Source of the DNA: Akkermansiaceae bacterium | GTDB taxonomy: Bacteria > Verrucomicrobiota > Verrucomicrobiia > Verrucomicrobiales > Akkermansiaceae | Length of the DNA stretch: 12,169 bases | Assembly (NCBI GenBank): GCA_023300205.1 | Contig: JALZVD010000129.1 | Span: 1 to 12,169 of the forward strand | Reading direction: 5' to 3' | In this document: positions 1 to 7,670 of the stretch, in pieces | How positions within the stretch are numbered: the first letter of the stretch is position 1 | How the letters are laid out: the number at the start of each line of letters is the position of its first letter | Position numbers and translations under genes: made by a program | Notes under the pieces: generated by a model | What the model saw: only the letters and a program-made list of their open reading frames with translations | The model's database searches: none | What the model was told of the DNA's origin: nothing

Positions 1-1030
1 CATCTGAAAGGCACTTCTTATCCTTTTTCTTCATCTTAGCCTCTTTCACCTGCCTAATCTCTAAACATGCTTGCCTTGAAATATAAGCCAACGCACTACC
101 TTTCTTAACTCCGCCTGACATCGTCTTAAAATCTGCATCAGCGGCTATCTTGTCTCCATCACCACGGCACTCCGCAAGAAACTCTGGGCTAGTCGCTACC
201 CATAAAAGGTCGTTTTCTTCATCCATGATCATCACAACATTCATATTTTTTCTCTGCCTACGTGGAGTCATGAGTAGCGTGCCATCTTCTTGCTTTTCTA
301 GCTTCATCATGAAGACAGCCATCTTACCTACTTGGCTCCAGATTTGGTTAGCTCCTTCCATTCTCATGCATCCGTGCAGCTTAGGGAATGTGTACTCTGG
401 GTAAACTGGGCAAACTTCTCGCTTCTCATCATCTAAACGAACAGCCAAACTCATTTTCCCAGTAAACTTATTGAGCATCTCTTCCATCGTGCCACCAGAA
501 GGTAACCTACGGTCGAGAACCTTACTCATTTTCTCGCATTTAGGAACGCTCTTCATACTAGACATAAGCTGGCGGGTATCCACGTTCCACTCCATGACTA
601 GATCGCTTCCAGATGGTGCATAGTTGATTACCTCATAAGCCGTGTTAGCTTTACCCATAAGAGAGAAGACCCCTTTTTTACTTCCATTATTCTGGATGTA
701 CATCTTGCTAACCCAGTGATCGCCTTCGAACTTCGCGCTACGTCCATAAGCAACCAATTGATCCATCCCCATATCCTTAAGCATCGCATTGAAATCCATT
801 CCCTCTGGGAAACATCCACTACCATTCTCTATAGCCGTTTTCACATAGTCACTCCCAAGAGCCGCTAACTTACTCAGATCACCTTCGATATTATTAGCCA
901 TGAAAAACTGACCGTCCATATCCAGATTGTTTGTCACATCTCTGAGATCAGATTTCTTGCCTTCTTGGGCACTTGCTAACCACGGCGTTGCGACGAGTAG
1001 AGTTGAGAGTAATAATGACTTTAGTTTCAT
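1..1030 (-). CDS. Secreted Met/Cys-rich protein of unknown function (C-terminus beyond window)
   Basis: I translated this minus-strand frame by hand from the ATG at 1030. It stays open for 343 codons to the left edge, so the C-terminus is missing. The N-terminus is a clear Sec signal peptide: MKLK, then a hydrophobic core (about residues 5-18), then ASA before QEG, giving likely cleavage after residue 21. The mature part is therefore probably periplasmic or outer-envelope. It holds 27 methionines (about 8%) and 7 cysteines in the visible part, and ends in a lysine-rich stretch. The pattern near residues 280-325 (a 'LLWVATSPEFL' segment, then 'ADADFKTM' and 'GSALAYIS') loosely recalls DUF3352-type secreted proteins of Verrucomicrobia and Planctomycetes. 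That is a memory-level likeness only, and I do not assign a function. No Shine-Dalgarno site precedes the ATG. It lies 77 bases downstream of the 287-aa gene on the same strand and may have its own promoter. Confidence 0.85.
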   Translation of the reverse strand, partial: MKLKSLLLSTLLVATPWLASAQEGKKSDLRDVTNNLDMDGQFFMANNIEGDLSKLAALGSDYVKTAIENGSGCFPEGMDFNAMLKDMGMDQLVAYGRSAKFEGDHWVSKMYIQNNGSKKGVFSLMGKANTAYEVINYAPSGSDLVMEWNVDTRQLMSSMKSVPKCEKMSKVLDRRLPSGGTMEEMLNKFTGKMSLAVRLDDEKREVCPVYPEYTFPKLHGCMRMEGANQIWSQVGKMAVFMMKLEKQEDGTLLMTPRRQRKNMNVVMIMDEENDLLWVATSPEFLAECRGDGDKIAADADFKTMSGGVKKGSALAYISRQACLEIRQVKEAKMKKKDKKCLSD

Positions 1031-1059
1031 AATGAGTTGGAAGTTAATTTCTAATGAAT

Positions 1060-1088
1060 ATTAAACGAAAACATAGACCAAGTTACAA
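1060..1088 (-). promoter_or_regulatory. Possible sigma-70 type promoter for the secreted protein gene
   Basis: Reading the minus strand, TTGTAA (1088-1083) matches the -35 consensus at 4 of 6 positions. It is followed after 17 bases by TTTAAT (1065-1060), matching the -10 consensus at 5 of 6. The box pair sits 29 bases before the ATG at 1030, a normal leader length, in the AT-rich gap behind the 287-aa gene. Such matches arise easily by chance in AT-rich DNA, and read-through from the upstream pair is also possible. Confidence 0.35.
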
Positions 1089-1107
1089 GAAAATCTAATT
1101 TTTTCCA

Positions 1108-1971
1108 TTATTCCCGCTCTAACACCCTCTTTTTCACTACTTTTTGTTCTATACTCGTCTTAAAGAGCCCCACAGTCCTTCCGTCATTCGTATTGGGGTT
1201 CGCATCATAAAGAACATAAATAAGCAGACGGTTTACCTCTTTATTCAATCTGATCGCCGTATGGTAGATAACTCTCTCCTCTCTTCCGTAAACCGCTGAC
1301 ACCCGATGCAGCTCAAGCCCATCGATCCCTTCATAAGTGAGTAACCCACCAGCAACGATCATTTTTTGATCCCCGTGAACCATACTTTTAATTGTCCGAC
1401 GACTCAGATTGATAATCGCAAGTTGCTTATCCACCAGCGTTGCACCTAAAAGATCGATTTTATATTGAATTGGCTCTGAGAGCCATCGCTTATCACCTTT
1501 CCCAGTAGGTCGAAGTAGCACCAAGTTCATAGAGCCAGCTTCCAAAGGCTTCATCGTCATATACTTCTTAGATTCACCATCCTCCTTCCGCAGGAAATGA
1601 AGTATCCTATTGGGAGCCATCTCACTAAAACGCGAAGGGTTATTAAACCTTACATTGATCAATCGTAATTCTTCTTTCTCATCTTCGCCCTCCTTTTCAG
1701 CTAACTCTACATACAATCTCCTAGGAGGAATCTCATTCGGCCCAGGCGGTAGCAGCGCTGACGTTGAAGACGTTTTAGCTCCGTTTGTGTTTCCAAACTC
1801 TCGCGAAGGCTTAGGCCCTATGGCTATAATAGCCAGCCGGGCAGGAACTATCTCTTCACCATTCTCCTCCTTCCCAGTAGTAATATGCATGAACAAAGAA
1901 TAGCTAAATGAAGTCAATAGGATGCGATAAAAGTAAGTCTTCATAGAAATCATTGTTCGTAGTTTATCCAT
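1108..1971 (-). CDS. Exported protein of unknown function, partner of Verru_Chthon protein A
   Basis: The product is 287 aa if the ATG at 1971 is used. This ATG overlaps the TAA stop of the protein A gene by one base (TAATG), which points to translational coupling. In-frame ATGs at residues 7 and 10 are alternatives. Residue 10 gives a more usual signal sequence: MKTYFYR, then a hydrophobic run to about residue 30. The protein is therefore likely exported, by cleavage or as an anchored protein. The rest has no predicted membrane segment. It has a Pro/Gly/Ser-rich linker (about 60-85), an acidic patch (about 91-102), and alternating hydrophobic and basic stretches suggesting beta-rich folds, e.g. 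around 103-155 and 165-270. The C-terminus is basic. I do not recognise a named family. Tight linkage to protein A suggests the two products work in the same envelope structure; that is inference. Confidence 0.85.
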   Translation of the reverse strand: MDKLRTMISMKTYFYRILLTSFSYSLFMHITTGKEENGEEIVPARLAIIAIGPKPSREFGNTNGAKTSSTSALLPPGPNEIPPRRLYVELAEKEGEDEKEELRLINVRFNNPSRFSEMAPNRILHFLRKEDGESKKYMTMKPLEAGSMNLVLLRPTGKGDKRWLSEPIQYKIDLLGATLVDKQLAIINLSRRTIKSMVHGDQKMIVAGGLLTYEGIDGLELHRVSAVYGREERVIYHTAIRLNKEVNRLLIYVLYDANPNTNDGRTVGLFKTSIEQKVVKKRVLERE

Positions 1972-4900
1972 TAAATTTCATTTTTATTTAGCCAGCGAAA
2001 TGATTTGATTTGGTATCTCCTACCAAACTTCTTATTAACACCCGTAAGATTCCCATCTGTAATTTCACCAGTGAGTGGGTTCAACTTCAATGCTGTATCA
2101 GTAGGAATATTAGCTTCGTTATCCACGGTAGCATTATCTATATGCTGATGATCGATGTAATGAGCACCACGCTCTACGATCGCTTCTATATAAGCACGAG
2201 CCACAACTTTACCGTTACGTTTAGATTCCCCATAAGCACGGATAGTAAACGTATCCCCTCTAGTCGTCAGCGCCGGCGCGAGAGGCTCTAACAAATCTGA
2301 CTGCATGAGAAAACTAGGTAGCCCCCATGTTTTAGTCCTAACCTGACTAGTGACAGTGCTGCCATCTGATACAGATAGATACTCCTCTTTAAACAGGATC
2401 TCATTATTATCCCGAGAATCACTATCTTTACCACGGTTAATCATACTAGTGTGGTATATACTATTCTTGTGGAAAGGCTGGTTCAGACCTGCTTTGAAAA
2501 TAGCCGCATCAAGTGCCCCCATCCTAGAAGTCTCATCATCTCTATCAACTAGCCGTCTATTGACAAAATCAGCCATAGAAATGAATGGCCCTCGTAGTTT
2601 CACCTCCTCGACGATCGCTATGGCTAAATCCTCTAACTCACCTTCAGACAAAGAACGTAGACCTTTCCAAGCATCACGATTCGCAGGATCAAGTCGCTCT
2701 GTTTCTGCCACCCCAACTGGCCTCCTATATCTCGCAAATCCTGCCAACCCATTATTCAGAGACGAACCATCACTAAGCTCTCGATTCATGTCCACCGTCC
2801 CAGAGAGAAATGCGGTCCATGCAGCAATAGAAGTAGAATTCACATTAAAAGCGCTAGACCTTCTGTAATAGTACCCATTCAGCCAGAAGCCAGTATCAGT
2901 CGCAGCTGTGCTCGAAGTAAGCTTGCCCATCAAACCTGTTAAATTTTCATCACTTGATGGATTGATTTCGTTCCGCTGATTCACAGGTGTGATCGAAGAA
3001 AATTGATTCGTACTAACATCCAGCGGCAAGGACGAAATGAAATAGCCATCCCATATATTCTGATTCACCTCATAAGCTATATCATAAGGCAAGATATCAT
3101 CACTTGAGGTCATTTCAACCGCATCTAAAGTTCTAGTAACTGCCGCATCTCCTACCTGAAGCAAATCTTCGGAATCGGTGATCTCATTCGCTGCACCATA
3201 GCTAAAGCCGGCTCTATAACCACCAATATGCTGATCCCAATGATTCAAACTTCCTGAGTCAGCAGAACTAACTACTTCTGGATGAACCGTGCTATCAGCT
3301 GGTGCATGAGGATCTCTCAGAGAATGACCAATAATGTAACTAGGATGCCATGAATAAGGACTTAGCATCGCATGCCGTAAAGCAGCCAGTGAGTGAATCC
3401 CATACTCTCTGTGTGGCAGACCAAAGAGAACCACATTCGGTGAAGAAGAATAATTGATCGCTAAACCAAGAGGGTTTTTCACAAAGGCAGTACCTTTAGA
3501 ATTCAACTGTGGAATATCATTCATATCCTGTGGAGTCTTAGGAATAAACTGTAAAATCCATGGACCCGTGCTAAACAGATACCAGTGCTTCGCACACTGT
3601 GAAATAGGTGACCGAGAAGTAAGTTGCGCCCTTATATTCCAGTTCGCAATCGTAGCGGGATGATAAACCATGTGATCTCTATCCCACCGCGTCGTTGTCG
3701 ATGTCCCATAGCGAAGTGGTGCTCTATTCCCCTCTGTTGTAGATTCATCCAGCCAACATAATTTCGCACCTACTTGGTGAGTCGCTGGGGCATCTTTGTA
3801 AGGAGCATCCCTAAAATCCTGCAGAGAACCAAACGAACTAATTGTATTGGCACTACCCCATGCGGATCCTGCATAAGCAAAGTAATAGGTCGGCGCCACG
3901 CCTCCGGTACCATTATTGACAAGCTGTAAAGTTGGATGATCTTGTGAGCTCAGAAGCTGACTTAACGGAGGAATCACACCATTGGATGCCTTCAAAATAA
4001 ACGGGAAGTTCTCCACTAATTCTCCAGTCTCCGCACGGTAATCATGAATCTTCTCTAGATTAAGCTCATTCTGTGTTGCCGTCCCAAGAGTTAGCCATCT
4101 ACTTGGCGCATACGCTATTTTGAACTTTGTCGTAGCCATATCAAAGTAGAAATGGTCTTCACCTTGAGCAGCATCTGAGCTCAGTCTATTTTGAGAAATA
4201 TCTTCTTCCTCATAAGCGGCTATACCCACTCCTCCAGCAGTCACACTAGGAGTAGAAAGATCAGGTGAAAAAACATGGCATTCTCCAGCTGCCAACGTCG
4301 TCCCCTTTAGGATAAACACTAAATACCGTCGATCTGGAAAAAGATCTTCCACATCTAGCCTAGCCTTATACTGCGGGCCTAGCGGATCAGCATCTACTTT
4401 CTCCCAACGATGGATCGCATCACTCGCATCCAAAGTAGCATCTTGTACCCTTTCCACCTCCTCATCCTCGAAGTAAAAATGAAATCCGCCAGAACCTTGA
4501 TAAAATGGATTTGGCATCAGCACAACCATTTCAGCAATCTGCATTTCTATTGAATACGGATTCCAAAGACAAACCCGTGGGATTAGATGCGTCCGGATAT
4601 TCTTACCGTTGATAGAGAAATAATAATGCCACCGTGAATCAGTAATAATCGGGTGTATCTTTGGCATTTGCGCAGCCCATTCTGTAGACTCGAAGGTAAC
4701 ACCATCACTCTGACCATGAGGCCAGTTCTTATTAGATCTAATCCTCCCAGCTCTAACTGCTAGTGTAGTGTCTATACTATTCCCCGTCTTATATCTCTGA
4801 AGCCCCCAGTAGCGTAATCCCGAATATGTAGGAGCCAAAACATCATGATATTGACTTGGAATAATCGGGTACTCAGAACAAAATGGAGTAACAGAAACTC

Positions 4901-5966
4901 TACTAGTCGGTGCCATAAAAGTCACTGCCTCATCTCCTTTCTGAGCAAATAACAGCGGTGTGAGATCTCTCTGCAAACCACCAAGCGCGGTATTAATAAA
5001 CAAACCCGGTGAATGGTAAGAGAGGTCATGAGTAAAGTGACCTAAAGACTCCCTAGTAATGAAAGGTTCATCTTGCGACAGACTAGACGTATCAAGTGAA
5101 ATGATTTTTTCTCTACTAGCCATCGCCTTCTCGTGAAAATCCTCAAACGGATAAGATCCTTCGAATTGAATGAATTTAGGGTTCTCACCAGCACTTGAAG
5201 TGATCTCATTCTCAGAGACACTTAGCTCACGAGGTTTAATACTCGCTTTCTGGTTATTGTCCGCTGTCCACCAAGCAATAGCCCCATCATCTGAAAGATT
5301 AATTTTCTCTACCAGAACTCGGTCATTCAGATAAGCAACATCCGTAATCGACTCACCAAGCGTCCCTTTTCCTAAGATCTCTAACACTCCCTCATCTGCA
5401 GGATCTAAAGCCATGCATGCATCAGATTTAGCCAAAGATGAGCTCACCAACCAATCAATGAATAACTCATCTTTCCACTTCCCATTCACCAATGACGGCA
5501 TGCTATACCTTAGATCTGTGTAGGTACCTTGATGAGAATAAATACCATTTCCCCCAACTATTTTCTTACCTATAAGAGGCCATTCCTGCTCATTACTACC
5601 TTTTTGATAAGTAGTACGCCATGCCCCTATCCAGTTTCTATTAGATAATGTCCTCTCATCAGAACGTATACCAGCTCGGGCCGTTACCACCTGATCTATC
5701 CCTGTTACCTCTTGCAGTTGTGCTAACCCCATTAAGAGCGCCAAACGAGCATTCGCCCTAGCCTCAGCCTGCGCAGCCCTCACATCCATCTGTCTCGTCT
5801 CCACAGCAGAGAAATTCAAGATGCTAATACTAAACAGCAACAAGATACTCATCACAGCGATACACGAAACAAGAGCAAACCCCCTGTTACCAGATAGAAG
5901 AATAAATTCACTCCTTCTAGATCCCAGAGACTTATCTCTTAAAAATGATAAATAAACAGCATTCAT
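1971..5966 (-). CDS. Verru_Chthon cassette protein A (prepilin-like N-terminus)
   Basis: From the ATG at 5966 the product is 1,331 aa, the size expected for this verrucomicrobial family (TIGR02600 as I recall it). Near residue 28 it has a prepilin-type motif, NRG|FALVS, then a hydrophobic helix to about residue 50 ending NFSAVETR. Next come the family-typical segments ARANARLALLMGLAQLQ (about 69-85), a NWIGAWR motif and FIDWLVSS. Near the C-terminus are FISMADFVNRRLV, then GLPSFLMQSDLLEPLAP and TRGDTFTIRAYGE (about 1215-1250). It closes with FGRRYQIKSFRWL. Family members lie with pseudopilin-like proteins B, C and D; their role is unknown, though an inner-membrane, type II secretion or type IV pilus-like assembly is plausible. 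Mature residue 5 is Ser, not the Glu of major pilins, as in PilX-like minor pilins. The frame extends upstream to an ATG at 6014 and a TTG at 6032. I prefer 5966 because it avoids an extra hydrophobic segment before the prepilin motif. No Shine-Dalgarno site is seen. Confidence 0.9.
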   Translation of the reverse strand: MNAVYLSFLRDKSLGSRRSEFILLSGNRGFALVSCIAVMSILLLFSISILNFSAVETRQMDVRAAQAEARANARLALLMGLAQLQEVTGIDQVVTARAGIRSDERTLSNRNWIGAWRTTYQKGSNEQEWPLIGKKIVGGNGIYSHQGTYTDLRYSMPSLVNGKWKDELFIDWLVSSSLAKSDACMALDPADEGVLEILGKGTLGESITDVAYLNDRVLVEKINLSDDGAIAWWTADNNQKASIKPRELSVSENEITSSAGENPKFIQFEGSYPFEDFHEKAMASREKIISLDTSSLSQDEPFITRESLGHFTHDLSYHSPGLFINTALGGLQRDLTPLLFAQKGDEAVTFMAPTSRVSVTPFCSEYPIIPSQYHDVLAPTYSGLRYWGLQRYKTGNSIDTTLAVRAGRIRSNKNWPHGQSDGVTFESTEWAAQMPKIHPIITDSRWHYYFSINGKNIRTHLIPRVCLWNPYSIEMQIAEMVVLMPNPFYQGSGGFHFYFEDEEVERVQDATLDASDAIHRWEKVDADPLGPQYKARLDVEDLFPDRRYLVFILKGTTLAAGECHVFSPDLSTPSVTAGGVGIAAYEEEDISQNRLSSDAAQGEDHFYFDMATTKFKIAYAPSRWLTLGTATQNELNLEKIHDYRAETGELVENFPFILKASNGVIPPLSQLLSSQDHPTLQLVNNGTGGVAPTYYFAYAGSAWGSANTISSFGSLQDFRDAPYKDAPATHQVGAKLCWLDESTTEGNRAPLRYGTSTTTRWDRDHMVYHPATIANWNIRAQLTSRSPISQCAKHWYLFSTGPWILQFIPKTPQDMNDIPQLNSKGTAFVKNPLGLAINYSSSPNVVLFGLPHREYGIHSLAALRHAMLSPYSWHPSYIIGHSLRDPHAPADSTVHPEVVSSADSGSLNHWDQHIGGYRAGFSYGAANEITDSEDLLQVGDAAVTRTLDAVEMTSSDDILPYDIAYEVNQNIWDGYFISSLPLDVSTNQFSSITPVNQRNEINPSSDENLTGLMGKLTSSTAATDTGFWLNGYYYRRSSAFNVNSTSIAAWTAFLSGTVDMNRELSDGSSLNNGLAGFARYRRPVGVAETERLDPANRDAWKGLRSLSEGELEDLAIAIVEEVKLRGPFISMADFVNRRLVDRDDETSRMGALDAAIFKAGLNQPFHKNSIYHTSMINRGKDSDSRDNNEILFKEEYLSVSDGSTVTSQVRTKTWGLPSFLMQSDLLEPLAPALTTRGDTFTIRAYGESKRNGKVVARAYIEAIVERGAHYIDHQHIDNATVDNEANIPTDTALKLNPLTGEITDGNLTGVNKKFGRRYQIKSFRWLNKNEI

Positions 5967-6096
5967 AATGAAATAAGAATCACCAAACCAAACGACTAAT
6001 AACCAATAGAACATCAAAGGATCGACGTCCAAAATAATGACTCAACTAACATCATGTGAAAAATAGAGAACAGTTGCAAACATAATCTGCTCTACC

Positions 6097-6115
6097 ATCA
6101 TTGATAGTTAATGAT
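6097..6115. promoter_or_regulatory. Near-palindrome, possible operator between protein A and glpK
   Basis: ATCATT and AATGAT form a perfect 6-base inverted repeat around a 7-base centre (GATAGTT). Counting inward it becomes ATCATTGA-TAG-TTAATGAT, 7 of 8 positions paired. The symmetric 19-base layout in a divergent promoter region suits a dimeric repressor or activator site. There is no T-run after it, so it does not look like a terminator. No regulator gene is adjacent, and the match to any known operator is unknown. Confidence 0.3.
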
Positions 6116-6136
6116 CTACGAATAAACCCACCCATC

Positions 6137-6167
6137 TTTACCTTCTCTACTATTGACGTAATATAAA
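6137..6167 (+). promoter_or_regulatory. Weak candidate promoter for glpK
   Basis: TTTACC (6137-6142) and TAATAT (6159-6164) lie 16 bases apart. Each matches sigma-70 consensus at 4 of 6 positions, and TATAAA overlaps at 6162-6167. Initiation would fall about 15-20 bases before the glpK ATG, leaving room for the purine stretch AAAGAG at 6182-6187. The alternative TTGACG at 6153-6158 would put a -10 box too close to the start codon. This is a guess from consensus only. Confidence 0.22.
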
Positions 6168-6191
6168 GCGGATGATTGAATAAAGAGCTTA

Positions 6192-7670
6192 ATGAATAAA
6201 TACATCTTATCGCTAGACCAAGGAACTTCAAGCTCACGCTCAGTGATCTTTAATGCTGAAGGTGCTGTCGTGGCGGTTAGTAAAAAAGAATTCTCACAAA
6301 TATATCCAGAACCAGGATACGTAGAACATGATGCAGTCACCATCTGGGAAACCCAACTGGGCACCATGCTCGATGTCATGATGAAAGCAGGTATCACAGC
6401 AAAAGAAATCGCTGGAATCGGCATCACCAACCAACGTGAAACCGTAGTAGTCTGGGATAAATCCACCGGTAAACCCATCCATAATGCCATCGTCTGGCAA
6501 GACCGCCGCACCGCTGACGTCTGCCAACAGCTTAAAGATGCCGGTATGGAAAATGTAATTCGCTCACTCACAGGACTCACCGCTGACCCATATTTCTCTG
6601 CTACTAAGGTCCGCTGGATTTTAGATAATATTCCTGGAGCTAGAGAGAAAGCACAACAAGGAAAGCTCTCAATGGGCACCATCGATAGCTGGTTAATATG
6701 GAATCTAACAGATGGAAAATCCCACGTCACAGACGCAACAAATGCATCCAGAACCCTCCTCTATAATATCCACACCGGCCAATGGGATGATGACCTATTA
6801 AGCATGTTTGATATCCCTAAAGGTATGCTACCTGACATCGTTGACTGCTCCGGAGTAGTCGGGAAATGGTTAGGTGTTCCTATTTCAGGAATCGCAGGTG
6901 ATCAGCAAGCTGCCTTATTTGGTCAAGGCTGCTTCAAACCAGGGCAGATTAAAAACACATACGGAACCGGCTGCTTCATGCTCATGAATACAGATGAGCG
7001 TATCATCCAGTCTAATAACGGACTATTAAGCACAGTCGCATGGCAAATAAATGGCAAACGTAAATTTGCCATTGAAGGATCTGTCTTCATGGCCGGAGCC
7101 ATCTATGGCTGGTTACGTGACGGCTTACAAATCGTTAAAGACGTTTATGAATTCGACACAATCGCAAAATCTGTCGATGACAACGGAGGAGTTGTCTTTG
7201 TTCCTGCCTTCACTGGACTCGGTGCACCTCATTGGGACCCATTCGCCCGCGGAAGCATTCAGGGAATGACTCGTGGAACCACCCGTGGACACATTTGCCG
7301 AGCAGCACTAGAAGCCGTTAGTTTCCAATCTACAGAACTCATAGAAAGCATCGCCAAAGATACTTCCATGAAAGTGACCGAGCTCAGAGTAGACGGCGGA
7401 GCCTCCGTTAGTAAACTACTAATGCAAATCCAAGCAGATCAAATGCAATGCAAGATCGTACGCCCCAAGAATATAGAGACCACCGCCTTCGGAGCTGCAG
7501 CACTTGCCGCCCTAGGAGTTGGTTTTTGGGATTCCCAAGAACACATCACCACACTCTGGCAAGAAGATTCCAACTTCTCACCTAATCCCTGGAATGAAGA
7601 ATTAGCACACCAACGTAAACGCTGGGATAAAGCCGTAGAAAGATCAAAACATTGGGATAAAGATGAATGA
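6192..7670 (+). CDS. glpK: Glycerol kinase
   Basis: The 492-aa product transfers phosphate from ATP to glycerol, giving sn-glycerol 3-phosphate in the cytoplasm, for phospholipid synthesis or entry into glycolysis. It is a full-length FGGY-family sugar kinase aligning end to end with E. coli GlpK from memory. The phosphate-binding LDQGT is at 8-12 and the glycerol-contacting NQRET at 80-84 (Arg82, Glu83). Trp102 and Tyr134 sit in conserved contexts (IVWQDRRT, DPYFSATKV). The catalytic Asp237 lies in GIAGDQQAALFGQ. NTYGTGCFMLMNT, VPAFTGLGAPHWDP and RVDGG complete the nucleotide side. The loop before the catalytic Asp is 7 residues shorter than in E. coli and lacks the Arg that binds the inhibitor fructose 1,6-bisphosphate. 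No glpF, glpD or glpR is adjacent. Its 3' end overlaps the cyclo-ligase gene by 8 bases. The start follows a weak AAAGAG site and matches the usual N-terminus. Confidence 0.97.
   Translation: MNKYILSLDQGTSSSRSVIFNAEGAVVAVSKKEFSQIYPEPGYVEHDAVTIWETQLGTMLDVMMKAGITAKEIAGIGITNQRETVVVWDKSTGKPIHNAIVWQDRRTADVCQQLKDAGMENVIRSLTGLTADPYFSATKVRWILDNIPGAREKAQQGKLSMGTIDSWLIWNLTDGKSHVTDATNASRTLLYNIHTGQWDDDLLSMFDIPKGMLPDIVDCSGVVGKWLGVPISGIAGDQQAALFGQGCFKPGQIKNTYGTGCFMLMNTDERIIQSNNGLLSTVAWQINGKRKFAIEGSVFMAGAIYGWLRDGLQIVKDVYEFDTIAKSVDDNGGVVFVPAFTGLGAPHWDPFARGSIQGMTRGTTRGHICRAALEAVSFQSTELIESIAKDTSMKVTELRVDGGASVSKLLMQIQADQMQCKIVRPKNIETTAFGAAALAALGVGFWDSQEHITTLWQEDSNFSPNPWNEELAHQRKRWDKAVERSKHWDKDE

Larger units (their letters stand above)
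5967..6191. other. Divergent intergenic region between protein A and glpK
   Basis: This gap of about 225 bases separates two divergent genes, so both promoters should lie here (if protein A starts at 6014 instead, the gap is about 177 bases). It is AT-rich. The short reading frames crossing it on the minus strand have no family features and look like chance. The most structured element is the inverted repeat at 6097-6115. I find no convincing promoter for the protein A gene and only a weak one for glpK. Confidence 0.6.

Noticed and set aside
315..390. Defence or toxin-antitoxin system, mobile element or CRISPR array anywhere in the window
   Set aside because: No transposase, integrase, recombinase, nuclease or short paired toxin-antitoxin genes, and no regularly spaced repeats, were seen on either strand across the whole window.
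1085..1110. AT-rich GAAAA/TTTTC dyad after the 287-aa gene as a terminator
   Set aside because: The stem is five A/T-rich pairs with no G+C core, so it would be too weak for an intrinsic terminator.
1610..1903. 97-codon plus-strand reading frame opposite the 287-aa gene
   Set aside because: Antisense to a coupled gene with an export signal; no motif or start context of its own.
2350..2868. 172-codon plus-strand reading frame inside the protein A gene
   Set aside because: It is a shadow of the protein A coding strand: serine/leucine/arginine-rich with no family features. Protein A's conserved C-terminal motifs lie on the other strand.
5967..6032. Extended N-terminus of protein A from ATG 6014 or TTG 6032
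   Set aside because: It adds a second hydrophobic stretch ahead of the prepilin-like motif and, for 6032, needs a TTG start. It cannot be excluded, but 5966 gives the more normal leader.
6116..6730. 204-codon minus-strand reading frame opposite the start of glpK
   Set aside because: It lies almost wholly antisense to the clearly coding glpK, has no recognisable motif, and its composition mirrors the opposite strand.
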